NCBI GenBank assembly: GCA_017404985.1
Contig: JAFRBK010000010.1
Span: forward strand, 1-43,686
Length of the DNA stretch: 43,686 nucleotides
Reading direction: 5' to 3'
Source: Clostridia bacterium
GTDB taxonomy: Bacteria; Bacillota; Clostridia; Christensenellales; Aristaeellaceae
How positions within the stretch are numbered: position 1 is the first letter of the stretch; each line of letters begins with the position of its first letter. The position numbers were made by a program, and so were the translations under genes. The notes beneath the pieces are model-generated. The model was not told the origin of the DNA. It made no database searches and saw only the letters and a list, made by a program, of their open reading frames with translations. This document shows, in pieces, positions 15,577 to 23,419 of this stretch.

Positions 15577-16830
15577 TCAGTTTCTGTCAATTGCCTGCAT
15601 GGCCTTTTCCAGCTCCTGCGCCCAATTGCTGGCGTTCTTTTTCGGCTGCGCCGCGGGCTGCTTTTCCGTGCCCCCGCCGGCATTGCCTCCGTTGGCTGTG
15701 CTGCCTGCGCTGCTTCCATTCTGTGCGCCCGGCTTTTTGGTGTTCTCTCTCCGAACCGGCTGCCCCAGCTTGTGGCCCTGCTCCGCCTTTTCGCCGCCAG
15801 CCCTGGCAGGGCGGGTTTCCCCGTTCCGGGTTCCGGCCTGGTCCTTGTTCCCTGCCGGCTTGGGCCCCTTCGGCCGCTTCGGGGGCCGCGGTTCGCCCTG
15901 TCTTTCCGCCTGGTTGTCCGGGGACTTATCCTTCTCCGCCCCTTCGCCCTGCTGCTCCGCCTGTCCTTCCCGGCCCTCCGCGGCCCAGCCAACCCCGGCT
16001 CCGGGCGCGTCGGCGCTTTCGTCCTTCCGGCTGTTCAGGTCTTCGAGCAGGAAGGTCTTGGTTTCGTAGGAATCCGCCCTCTGGAACCGGACGGTAACCT
16101 TTTCCTTCAGGATGTTCAGCTCCGTCACGATGCCGGGCCCTTCCGGCGTCATAACTTCCTTGCCGACCCGCGGCATCTTTTTCCGGATGGCTTCGTACTG
16201 GTCCTGCTCATATTTCAGGCAGCACATCAGCCGTCCGCAGACCCCGCTGATTTTCGTCGGGTTCAGGGACAGGTTCTGTTCCTTCGCCATCTTGATGGAT
16301 ACGGGCTGGAATTCCTCCAGAAATGCCCCGCAGCAGATCGGCCGCCCGCACTGCCCGAGCCCGCCCAGCATTCTCGCCTCATCCCGCACGCCGATCTGGC
16401 GCAGCTCGATCCGCGTTTTGAATACGGAGGCCAGGTCCTTCACCAGGCTCCGGAAATCGATCCGCCCGTTGGCGGTGAAGTAGAACAGGATCTTGCTGCC
16501 GTCGAAGGAGTACTCGACGGAAACCAGCTTCATCTCCAGCTGGTGTTCGCTGATCTTCTTCTGGCAGACGGCGTAGGCTTCCTTTTCCCTTTCGCGGTTC
16601 TGGATGCTCTGCTGGATGTCCGCCTGTGTGGCAATCCGGATGATTTGCTTGATCTGGGACGGCCTCTTTTCCTCCTCAATCTCGCGGCATCCGACGATCA
16701 CTTCACCGATATCGTAGCCGTGGCCGGTATCGGCAATCACGTAGTCCCCGACTTTGATTGTGATTTGGTTCACCTCAAAATAAAAAACAGATCCGTTTTT
16801 CTGAAATTGGATGCCGGCTATTGTAACCAT
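15577..16830 (-). CDS. ricT: PSP1-domain protein RicT (YaaT)
   Basis: Homologue of B. subtilis RicT/YaaT, part of the RicA-RicF-RicT complex that carries Fe-S clusters and directs RNase Y mRNA processing. The PSP1 domain occupies residues 1-275; the cysteine signature GGLGQCGRPICC followed by SGVCGRLMCCLKYE is intact. From about residue 285 to 417 a Gly/Pro/Lys/Gln-rich, low-complexity tail (for example RPPKRPKGPKPAGNK) makes it roughly 130 residues longer than the Bacillus protein. It overlaps the holB end by 13 bases, in the order darA-holB-ricT also found in Bacillus. Confidence 0.95.
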   Translation of the reverse strand: MVTIAGIQFQKNGSVFYFEVNQITIKVGDYVIADTGHGYDIGEVIVGCREIEEEKRPSQIKQIIRIATQADIQQSIQNREREKEAYAVCQKKISEHQLEMKLVSVEYSFDGSKILFYFTANGRIDFRSLVKDLASVFKTRIELRQIGVRDEARMLGGLGQCGRPICCGAFLEEFQPVSIKMAKEQNLSLNPTKISGVCGRLMCCLKYEQDQYEAIRKKMPRVGKEVMTPEGPGIVTELNILKEKVTVRFQRADSYETKTFLLEDLNSRKDESADAPGAGVGWAAEGREGQAEQQGEGAEKDKSPDNQAERQGEPRPPKRPKGPKPAGNKDQAGTRNGETRPARAGGEKAEQGHKLGQPVRRENTKKPGAQNGSSAGSTANGGNAGGGTEKQPAAQPKKNASNWAQELEKAMQAIDRN

Positions 16831-17840
16831 TTGTTTCCTTCTCCTATAAATGATAAAAGCAGCTGTTCGGTCACTGCCTGAAAATTGACGGAATACTGCA
16901 GCTCCTTCCGGGCCTCCGTAATCCGGTCATACAGGGCGCATACGGCCTCCGCGGAGGCCTCCCGGCTGAACCGGATCCATTGGGGCGGCAGCTGGCTTTC
17001 CATCCGGTTTTTCTCCCCGCCGAACCGGGCGCTGATCATGTGCCCAACCACGGATTCCAGGATGCCCAGCATCTGGTCCGCTTCGCCTTTCCGATTCTTC
17101 CATCGGTTGGAGCAGTTCAGCGTCTCGCTGCGCCGGGTGGTGAAGAAAAAATCGTGGATCACCTCATCCCGCGCCTTCCAGTATTCCTCGTCCTCGGCCA
17201 GCCGGATGGCCCTGCCGACGGACCCTTCCGCCAGGTCTGCGGCCGCTTCGGCCCGTTCCTTCGCCGTGCCGCGCTCCGTCAACCGCCGGGTGATGTATTC
17301 GTAGGGCCAGGCGTGAATGTGCAGCCTGGCGCATCGGCTGGTTACCGTGTTCAGGATGCTTTCGGGATGGCTGGTCACGATCAGGAAGCACGTCCCCTCC
17401 GGGGGCTCCTCCAGCGTCTTCAGCAGGGCGTTCTGCGCCTGGGGCGTCATGGCCTCCGCGTCATGGATGATCACCGTCCGCTTCCCGCCCCGGGCCGGCG
17501 TTGCACCGGTAATCCGGATCATCTCCCGGATATCCTCGACCGGAATGGTCGCCCGCCCCTCTTTGATTTCGGAGGACAGCGGCACGCCCTTGCGGATCAG
17601 CACCTGGTCCGGATGCTCGTATTTCAGCGCCTGAATGCATGCCCTGCACTCCCCGCAGGGCGGGTTCCCGCTTTCGCAGAGCATATACTGGCTGATCAGC
17701 AGGGCAAGCGTCCGCTTTCCGACGCCTTCCGGGCCGCTGATCAGGATGGCGTGGGGCGCCTGGTTCTGCTTCAGGTGGTACAGGAAGGAGCGGATTTCCT
17801 CCCCCTGCGCCGCGTAGTCCTTCAGTGAAACGTTCTCCAT
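16818..17840 (-). CDS. holB: DNA polymerase III subunit delta'
   Basis: Clamp-loader subunit, 340 residues. Walker A GPEGVGKRT (36-44), zinc-binding cysteines 55, 62, 65 and 68 (CESGNPPCGECRAC), LLKTLEEPPEGTCFLIVTSH with Walker B-like and sensor regions, and the SRC motif in VTSRCARLHI. The start ATG lies 10 bases after the darA stop. It is flanked by darA and ricT, the usual Bacillota context. Confidence 0.96.
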   Translation of the reverse strand: MENVSLKDYAAQGEEIRSFLYHLKQNQAPHAILISGPEGVGKRTLALLISQYMLCESGNPPCGECRACIQALKYEHPDQVLIRKGVPLSSEIKEGRATIPVEDIREMIRITGATPARGGKRTVIIHDAEAMTPQAQNALLKTLEEPPEGTCFLIVTSHPESILNTVTSRCARLHIHAWPYEYITRRLTERGTAKERAEAAADLAEGSVGRAIRLAEDEEYWKARDEVIHDFFFTTRRSETLNCSNRWKNRKGEADQMLGILESVVGHMISARFGGEKNRMESQLPPQWIRFSREASAEAVCALYDRITEARKELQYSVNFQAVTEQLLLSFIGEGNKWLQ

Positions 17841-17850
17841 CCGCGCGGCC

Positions 17851-18183
17851 TTACACTTTGAGGAACTGATCCACAGTCAGCACGAACAGGGTCGCGCCGC
17901 CGACCGTCACCTCAACGGGATAGGTGGAGTATTCGCCGTTGCTCATCCCGCCGATGGAAGTGGTGGCGGACGTCATTTGTTTGCGGCTCTTGCACACGGA
18001 TTCAATGACCTCCACGGCCTCCTGAATTTTCTCTTCGTCCACGCCCAGCAGCAGGGTAGTGTTCCCGGCCTTCAGAAACCCGCCGGTGGTCGCCAGCTTG
18101 GTGACACCGAAGCCGTGCTTCATCAGCTTGGATAACAGCCTTGAGGAATCTTCATCCTGAACGATTGCGATAATCAGTTTCAT
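17851..18183 (-). CDS. darA: Cyclic di-AMP receptor, PII-like
   Basis: A 110-residue PII-like protein (YaaQ/DarA/PstA). It begins MKLIIAIVQDEDSSRLLSKL and has the T-loop KLATTGGFLKAGNTTLLLG and a B-loop region SATTSIGGMSNGEYSTYP. It binds c-di-AMP as a trimer; its target protein is unknown. GGAGG precedes the ATG. The same genome segment encodes TrkA/TrkH; RCK-domain K+ uptake proteins are c-di-AMP targets in other Bacillota, a functional but not positional link. Confidence 0.95.
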   Translation of the reverse strand: MKLIIAIVQDEDSSRLLSKLMKHGFGVTKLATTGGFLKAGNTTLLLGVDEEKIQEAVEVIESVCKSRKQMTSATTSIGGMSNGEYSTYPVEVTVGGATLFVLTVDQFLKV

Positions 18184-18212
18184 AAATGAGCCTCCTGAAT
18201 ATGATTCGTATC

Positions 18213-18242
18213 AGTATACCTTACTCTCCGTTCAAAAATCAA
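18213..18242 (-). promoter_or_regulatory. Promoter of darA-holB-ricT
   Basis: TTGATT (18237-18242) and TATACT (18213-18218) on the minus strand, 18-base spacer, about 30 bases before the darA start. Confidence 0.7.
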
Positions 18243-18269
18243 GAATATTGTCTGATTCTCCCGCTTACC

Positions 18270-18298
18270 TTTACAAAAATGCCGGTTTTCGCTACACT
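18270..18298 (+). promoter_or_regulatory. Promoter of the THUMP methyltransferase gene
   Basis: TTTACA (18270-18275) and TACACT (18293-18298) with a 17-base spacer. It faces away from the darA promoter. Confidence 0.6.
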
Positions 18299-18319
18299 GA
18301 ATCCCGGAGGGGATGCCAT

Positions 18320-19438
18320 ATGGGTGATCACGTTTTTTCCTGTTACGCCAGCGCGGCTTTCGGGACGGAGGGCCTTGTGGCCGGGGAGCTGAAAGCCTTT
18401 CATCTTCGGGATGTCCGGGCCGAGAACGGCGGCGTTCGCTTTTCGGCGGACCAGGCCGGGCTGTATGCGGCGAATATCCGTTCCCGCTTCAGCGACAGGA
18501 TTTTTGTCATCCTGGCGGAAAGCCCCTGCACGTCCTTTGAGGATCTCTTTCAGCTGGTCGGCAGCATCCCCTGGGAAAACTATGCCGCCGGCACTGAAAA
18601 AATCAACATCAGCGCCAAATGTTCCCGCAGCCGGCTCATGAGCCCCCGGGACTGCCAGTCCGTGTCGAAAAAAGCCGTCATCGAGCGGCTGAAAAAGTCG
18701 GGCATCGCGCGATTCCCGGAAACCGGGGCGGAGCTACCCGTCCTGATCTCGGTCCGTTCCGACCATGCCAAGGTCCTGCTGAACACCTCCGGCGCCGCCC
18801 TGTCCCGCCGGGGCTACCGCACCTGGAACGGCGAAGCCCCCCTGCGGGAAACCCTGGCCGCCGCCCTGGTGGAGCTGAGCCCCTGGAAGCCCGGGCTCCC
18901 GCTTCATGATCCCTGCTGCGGCACGGGCACGATCCTGGTGGAGGCGGCGATGCATGCCTGCGGCATGGCCCCCTGCCTGAACCGTTCCTTTGCGATGGAC
19001 GGTTTTGTCTGGGCGGACCGGGAAACGCTGGAGAGCGTCCGCCAGGAGATCCGGAATCAGGTTTCCCTTCCGCCATCATTGATGATTTCCGGCTCGGATA
19101 TCGATCCAGAAGCCCTGAAGCTTTCCGAAAAACATATTCACCAGGCGGGCCTGGACGGCCTGGTTTCCGTCTTCCCCTGTCCGCTCCAGAATCTGCTCTG
19201 TGAGGGGGCAAACGGCGTATTCATCTGCAATCCGCCCTACGGAGAGCGCATGAGCGACCGGGAATCCTGCCGCAGGCTGTATCGGGACCTTCACAGCCTC
19301 CTGGACCGCCATCCCGGCTGGTCCCTCTGTGCCATCACGTCGGATCCGGCCTTCGAGCGTTCCTTCGGCAAGCGTGCCTCCGCAAAAAGGCGGCTCTATA
19401 ACGGCCGCCTGGAGTGTACCTTCTATATTTATGGCTGA
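18320..19438 (+). CDS. THUMP-domain class I SAM-dependent RNA methyltransferase (RlmL/YpsC type)
   Basis: A 372-residue RNA guanine-N2 methyltransferase, probably acting on 23S rRNA by homology to E. coli RlmL (N-terminal half) and Bacillus YpsC. A THUMP RNA-binding domain occupies about residues 40-150. The UPF0020 methyltransferase domain shows motif I DPCCGTGTILVEAAMHACG and the catalytic NPPYGERM. The ATG at 18320 has GGAGGGG 7 bases upstream; the frame is open back to 18248 but that would cover the promoter. Its 3' end overlaps the convergent L,D-transpeptidase gene by 10 bases. Confidence 0.92.
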   Translation: MGDHVFSCYASAAFGTEGLVAGELKAFHLRDVRAENGGVRFSADQAGLYAANIRSRFSDRIFVILAESPCTSFEDLFQLVGSIPWENYAAGTEKINISAKCSRSRLMSPRDCQSVSKKAVIERLKKSGIARFPETGAELPVLISVRSDHAKVLLNTSGAALSRRGYRTWNGEAPLRETLAAALVELSPWKPGLPLHDPCCGTGTILVEAAMHACGMAPCLNRSFAMDGFVWADRETLESVRQEIRNQVSLPPSLMISGSDIDPEALKLSEKHIHQAGLDGLVSVFPCPLQNLLCEGANGVFICNPPYGERMSDRESCRRLYRDLHSLLDRHPGWSLCAITSDPAFERSFGKRASAKRRLYNGRLECTFYIYG

Positions 19439-20868
19439 TCCGCGCCCTCCCCGGCGCCTTCGAGCACAATCACCCGCGTGTGGTACGGGATATGGGTCCA
19501 CAGCCAGTAGGCGTTGATCCCCTTATTTTCGGAAGGCTCTGCCTGAATCCGGATGCACCCATGGGAAGCCTTGGTCCCCAGCTGGTCCGTCCCCGCGGCG
19601 AAGTTCTTTTTCCCGTTTCCCCAGTAGTAGGGAATCTGGTGGATCATGTTTCCTCCGTCATACTGGATCACGTAGTCGAATTTCTTTCCGTTGCTGCTGA
19701 AGCTGTTCCTGTGGTATCCGGTCAGGAAGCTCCCCGCGGAGGTTTCCTGGTACAGTTTCTTTTCCTCGCCCAAACCTGTGGAAATTTTCAGCGTGTCGTA
19801 TATTTCCCCCTGATGGAATACGGTCAGGACCTGCGTCTGTTTGTCAAACAGGAGACCGTAGTCCGTTTGCGGGGTTTCTGTTTTTAAAACAGACTTTGGT
19901 ACCCATCCTTCCACGTAGGCCCCGGTTTCGTGGTTCCACGCGCCGACCTTCGCCCAGGTTCCCTCCAGCGCGATCACCTTCAGCCCCTGGGTCTGCCCGT
20001 GCACTGTCCCCAGGGATTTGGCTTTTCTGTCCGGCGTTTCGTATATTTTCTGGTGCTGGTGGAATCCGATGTCCACCACCACGGAGGGCAGCATCATCTT
20101 CCGCCAGATGTCCGCCGGGCTGTCGTTTTCGCCGGGCATGAATTCCTCGGTGATGCCGATGGGGGCCGCTTCAACCTCCCGGTCGATGACCTCGATCCGG
20201 ATGTCCTTTCCGTATCCGGGATTTTTCCCGTCATAGATCCGCAGCGTATAGGATCCTTCCTTCGGCCGGTAGCTCCCCGCCAGGGCCTTGTAGGAAAACC
20301 GCTGCGCTTTCCCGCCGCTGATGGCCATGCGGCCCGTTTTCTCAGGCCCTTCCGCGCCCTCCGGGATCCATTCGGCCTCCAGCGTCCCGTCCATCACCGC
20401 CTTAGCCTCCAGAAACCATGCACCCGTGTCCCGCAGGTTGAGCGTTGTGGCAGAAGGCAGGGCGTAGTTGACCGCCTGGGCGCTGTATTCGGAGGCTTTC
20501 CGGAAGCTGTCCGTGTATTCCGTCCCATCGTCGGCCCGCAGAACCGTTTCGATCAGGTAGGCCCGCGGATCCAGCCGCTCCTCGTTGAATCCCGTCCCGT
20601 CCCAGGGAATCTCGAAGGCCCCGGCCTGTTCAATCCGGCCTTCCAGCTCCCTGTATACGGTGGTGTCGTCCCGGACGGTGATCCGGTAGGCCCCCGCCGC
20701 CGGGGCGGTGCCATGAAAGGTGTTTTCGCTGTAGCTGGTAATGTCCCTCACCAGCCGGCAGCTGAAGGCCCCACTTTCCGCCCGGCAGCAGGATAGGCAG
20801 CATGCCGCCAGGATCGCCGCCAGTGCCGCCCAGAGGAGCCTGACTGCCTGAATTCGGAATGTCCTCAT
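19429..20868 (-). CDS. L,D-transpeptidase (YkuD) with lipoprotein-like N-terminus
   Basis: A 479-residue envelope protein. The N-terminus is a signal sequence with lipobox LAAC (Cys23), so it may be a lipoprotein. Residues about 30-330 are a beta-rich region of unknown function, then an SH3-like stretch (LGTVHGQTQGLKVIALEGTW) and the C-terminal YkuD domain from about 350 with the catalytic KASHGCIRI. YkuD enzymes form 3-3 peptidoglycan crosslinks or attach ligands to the wall. I start at 20868 (GGAGA upstream); a longer frame reaches 20949 but puts the signal sequence internal. Nearby lgt would lipidate it. Confidence 0.92.
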   Translation of the reverse strand: MRTFRIQAVRLLWAALAAILAACCLSCCRAESGAFSCRLVRDITSYSENTFHGTAPAAGAYRITVRDDTTVYRELEGRIEQAGAFEIPWDGTGFNEERLDPRAYLIETVLRADDGTEYTDSFRKASEYSAQAVNYALPSATTLNLRDTGAWFLEAKAVMDGTLEAEWIPEGAEGPEKTGRMAISGGKAQRFSYKALAGSYRPKEGSYTLRIYDGKNPGYGKDIRIEVIDREVEAAPIGITEEFMPGENDSPADIWRKMMLPSVVVDIGFHQHQKIYETPDRKAKSLGTVHGQTQGLKVIALEGTWAKVGAWNHETGAYVEGWVPKSVLKTETPQTDYGLLFDKQTQVLTVFHQGEIYDTLKISTGLGEEKKLYQETSAGSFLTGYHRNSFSSNGKKFDYVIQYDGGNMIHQIPYYWGNGKKNFAAGTDQLGTKASHGCIRIQAEPSENKGINAYWLWTHIPYHTRVIVLEGAGEGADQP

Positions 20869-20942
20869 GCTTTTTCGTTCTCCTGAAAAAAAATCCGGAA
20901 GAAAAAATCGGGGATCCCGCCAATTTGTTTTCCCCGGGGAAC

Positions 20943-20971
20943 TTGACAAGCTCCCCCGGAAAGTTTATAAT
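20943..20971 (+). promoter_or_regulatory. Promoter of tRNA-Leu
   Basis: Perfect TTGACA (20943-20948) and TATAAT (20966-20971) with a 17-base spacer, ending 14 bases before the tRNA. Confidence 0.92.
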
Positions 20972-20985
20972 CGATCACGTTCTGT

Positions 20986-21067
20986 GCGGTCGTGGCGGAA
21001 TCGGCATACGCGCACGTTTGAGGGGCGTGTCTGGCAACAGGTACGGGTTCAAGTCCCGTCGACCGCA
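20986..21067 (+). tRNA. tRNA-Leu (GAG)
   Basis: Class II tRNA of 82 bases. Acceptor GCGGTCG/CGACCGC, D arm GCGGAATCGGCATACGCG, anticodon stem CACGT/GCGTG with loop TTGAGGG giving anticodon GAG, variable arm around TCTGGCAACAGG, T arm ACGGG-TTCAAGT-CCCGT, discriminator A. CCA is not encoded. It reads CUC/CUU. Confidence 0.96.
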
Positions 21068-21072
21068 CGTAA

Positions 21073-21104
21073 GTCTTTGGATCTTCGGGTCCAAAGGCTT
21101 TTTT
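21073..21104 (+). terminator. Terminator of tRNA-Leu
   Basis: GTCTTTGGATC and GGTCCAAAGGC form an 11-bp stem closed by a TTCG tetraloop, followed by six T. Confidence 0.93.
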
Positions 21105-21109
21105 GTTAT

Positions 21110-21139
21110 GATAAATCCCTCACCGGCAGCCAGTGAGGG
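21110..21139 (-). terminator. Probable terminator of tmRNA
   Basis: On the minus strand CCCTCAC and GTGAGGG form a 7-bp stem with a 9-base loop five bases after the tmRNA CCA end, followed by a weak ATTTAT tract. Confidence 0.5.
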
Positions 21140-21143
21140 GAGA

Positions 21144-21488
21144 TGGTGGAGATGAGGGGAGTTGAACCCCTGTCCGAAAACCCGTCGTCAGGATCTTCTC
21201 CGAGCGCAGTCCATGTTTGGTTTCCTGTCAGCGGTGTACACGGACAAACGCCGCCGGCAGTAGCTTCATTAATACAAGCCGCGCCGCAAAGCTTTAGCGG
21301 GGCTCGTTCCCTGTGATCATGACGCCGGTTGCCTGATCCACAGGCAATCAGGGCCGACGCGCGGCATTAAGCCGCGAAAGCGTAACTGTTAGTGTCAGTT
21401 CTTTTTAATTTCCCCGTTTTTACGCAGTCCAGGGTCTGCGGCTCGCTTATCCCGATCTCGCAATCCCCGTCGAAACCGGATCATCCCC
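21144..21488 (-). ncRNA. ssrA: Transfer-messenger RNA (tmRNA)
   Basis: Rescues stalled ribosomes together with SmpB. The 345-base RNA starts GGGGATG, which pairs with CATCTCC before the encoded ACCA at the 3' end, and shows the diagnostic GGTTTCGACGGGG near the 5' end and AGGGGTTCAACTCCCC T arm at the 3' end. The tag frame ends with TAA at 21367-21369 and reads ...TDTNSYAFAA; with AGA at 21400-21402 as resume codon it would be RTDTNSYAFAA (after the tmRNA-borne Ala). The resume codon is inferred from the upstream T and A at -5 and -4. The final YAFAA is a protease-recognition tail variant of YALAA. Confidence 0.97.
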
Positions 21489-21511
21489 ATGTCCGGACGG
21501 CCCGGAGGGAT

Positions 21512-21985
21512 TCAGCCGTCCTTTTGCCTGTTCCGCATGGCGCGCTGTATTTCGCGGTCGGAGTCCCGCTTCGCCATGGCGTCCCGTTTGTCGTGTATCT
21601 GTTTGCCCTTGCAAAGCCCCAGCTGCAGCTTCGCCTTTCCGTCCTTGAAGTAGATTTCCAGCGGAATCAGGGTGTATCCCTGCCGCATCACCTGGCTGTC
21701 AAGCTTACGGATCTCGTTTCGGTGCAGCAGAAGCTTCTTCGGCCGCAGCGGGTCCCGGTTGAAAATGTTCCCCTGTTCATACGGGCTGATGTGGATCCCT
21801 TCGGCCCAGGCTTCCCCGTTCCGGATCTGCGCCCAGCTTTCCTTCAGGTTCACCCGCCCGTTCCGGATGCTCTTGACCTCCGTCCCGTATAAAACCAGCC
21901 CGCATTCGAATTTCTCCTCCACGAAGTAGTCGTGGTATGCTTTCCGGTTCTGCGCGACTGTTTTGGTCCCCCGTTCACGCGGCAT
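21512..21985 (-). CDS. smpB: SsrA-binding protein
   Basis: A 157-residue tmRNA partner. Family features are QNRKAYHDYFVEEKFECGLV, GTEVKSIRNGRVNLKES, the LLLHRNEI segment and the basic C-terminal tail KGKQIHDKRDAMAKRDSDRE that enters the mRNA channel. I start at the ATG at 21985 (GGGAGGG 6 bases upstream) rather than the longer frame from 22000. ssrA begins 23 bases after the stop on the same strand, so the two may be co-transcribed. Confidence 0.97.
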   Translation of the reverse strand: MPRERGTKTVAQNRKAYHDYFVEEKFECGLVLYGTEVKSIRNGRVNLKESWAQIRNGEAWAEGIHISPYEQGNIFNRDPLRPKKLLLHRNEIRKLDSQVMRQGYTLIPLEIYFKDGKAKLQLGLCKGKQIHDKRDAMAKRDSDREIQRAMRNRQKDG

Positions 21986-22005
21986 GCTGTTCCCTCCCAC
22001 AACGT

Positions 22006-22034
22006 ATTATACCACAAATGGCGCATCTTTTCAA
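22006..22034 (-). promoter_or_regulatory. Promoter of smpB (and possibly ssrA)
   Basis: TTGAAA (22029-22034) and TATAAT (22006-22011) on the minus strand, 17-base spacer, with an extended TGG before the -10. Its -35 box abuts the -35 box of the divergent proA promoter. Confidence 0.85.
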
Positions 22035-22063
22035 TTGTATTCAATATGCAAGTTTGTTATAAT
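22035..22063 (+). promoter_or_regulatory. Promoter of proA
   Basis: TTGTAT (22035-22040) and TATAAT (22058-22063) with a 17-base spacer, directly back to back with the smpB promoter. Confidence 0.82.
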
Positions 22064-22096
22064 GCCTTTGTTGAAGAGTAGAAGGAGTTGATCGCT

Positions 22097-23419
22097 GTGC
22101 TGGACCTGCATCAGATGGCTGCTGAAGCCCGGGATTCGTTTTATGTGCTTGCTTCCTCATCCGGGGATGCGCGGAATGACGCCCTCCGGAACATGGCTTC
22201 CGTCCTTTCCGAAAGGGCGGAGGAAGTCTTTGCCGCCAACCGGGAGGATATGGCAAAAGCGGAGGAATGCCACCTTGCCGCCCCCCTGCTGCACCGGTTG
22301 AAATTCGGACCGGAGAAGATGGACCAGGTGGTCCGCGGGCTGGGGTCCCTGCAGTCCCTTCCCGATCCCCTGGGCACCACGACGCTCTCCACCGAGCTCG
22401 TTCCCGGCCTGGAGCTGTATCGGGTCACCTGCCCGATCGGCGTGGTCGGCGTCATTTTTGAATCCCGGCCGGATGCCCTGGTCCAGATTGCCTCCCTCTG
22501 TATCAAGAGCGGCAACGCGGTTCTTCTCAAGGGCGGGTCCGAAGCCATGCGCACCAATGCCGCCCTCTGCGATTGCATCCGCGAGGCGCTCCGCCGCTCC
22601 GGCCTGCCGGAAAACGGCGTACAGCTCCTGGCCTCCCGGGAGGATGTCGCCGCCATGCTGAAGGAAGATGAGCTGATCGACCTGGTGATCCCCCGCGGCA
22701 GCAACGCCTTTGTCCGGTATATTATGGACAACAGCCGCATTCCCGTCCTCGGCCATTCCGACGGCCTCTGCCATGTCTATATTGACCGGGATGCCGATCC
22801 GGAGACGGCCCTCCGCGTAGCGGTGGACAGCAAAACCCAGAATGTCTCCGTCTGCAACGCCGCGGAAACCATCCTGGTCCATGAGGACATCGCGCCGGCC
22901 ATCCTTCCCGCCCTGGTACGGAAGCTGCAGGAAAAGGGCGTTGAGGTCCGCGGCGATGAGGCGGTGCAGCGGATCGTTCCCTGTGTCCCGGCCTCCGAAG
23001 CCGACTGGTCCACGGAGTATCTGGATTATATCGTTTCGATCAAAGTTGTTCCCTCCCTTCAGGATGCGGTCACCCATATCAACCGCTTCGGCTCCCATCA
23101 TACGGACGCCGTCGTCACGAAGGACCGGCAGGCGGCCGCCGATTTCCTGAACCGGGTGGACAGCGCAGGCGTCTACTGGAATGTCTCCACCCGGTTTGCG
23201 GATGGCTTTGTTTACGGCTTCGGCGCCGAGGTCGGCATCGCTACGGGCAAAATCCACGCCCGGGGCCCCATGGGTCTGGAAGGCCTCACCACCTATAAGT
23301 ACAAGCTCCTCGGCTCCGGCCAGACGATGGCGGAGATGAAGGCCCAGGGCTCCCCCTATACCCATCTTCCCCTGCACAAGGCGGATCCCACCTCCCTTCG
23401 AAAGGAAACCGAAAAATGA
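22097..23419 (+). CDS. proA: Gamma-glutamyl phosphate reductase
   Basis: Second enzyme of proline synthesis, reducing glutamyl-5-phosphate with NADPH. The 440-residue aldehyde dehydrogenase-fold protein shows PIGVVGVIFESRPDALVQIA, KGGSEAMRTN, LVIPRGSNAFVRYI and the catalytic cysteine in NVSVCNAAETILVH, then FGSHHTDAV and FADGFVYGFGAEVGIATGK. I start it at the GTG at 22097, 9 bases after AAGGAG; an in-frame TTG at 22088 touches the ribosome binding site. No proB is adjacent. The next gene overlaps its stop by 4 bases. Confidence 0.96.
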   Translation: MLDLHQMAAEARDSFYVLASSSGDARNDALRNMASVLSERAEEVFAANREDMAKAEECHLAAPLLHRLKFGPEKMDQVVRGLGSLQSLPDPLGTTTLSTELVPGLELYRVTCPIGVVGVIFESRPDALVQIASLCIKSGNAVLLKGGSEAMRTNAALCDCIREALRRSGLPENGVQLLASREDVAAMLKEDELIDLVIPRGSNAFVRYIMDNSRIPVLGHSDGLCHVYIDRDADPETALRVAVDSKTQNVSVCNAAETILVHEDIAPAILPALVRKLQEKGVEVRGDEAVQRIVPCVPASEADWSTEYLDYIVSIKVVPSLQDAVTHINRFGSHHTDAVVTKDRQAAADFLNRVDSAGVYWNVSTRFADGFVYGFGAEVGIATGKIHARGPMGLEGLTTYKYKLLGSGQTMAEMKAQGSPYTHLPLHKADPTSLRKETEK

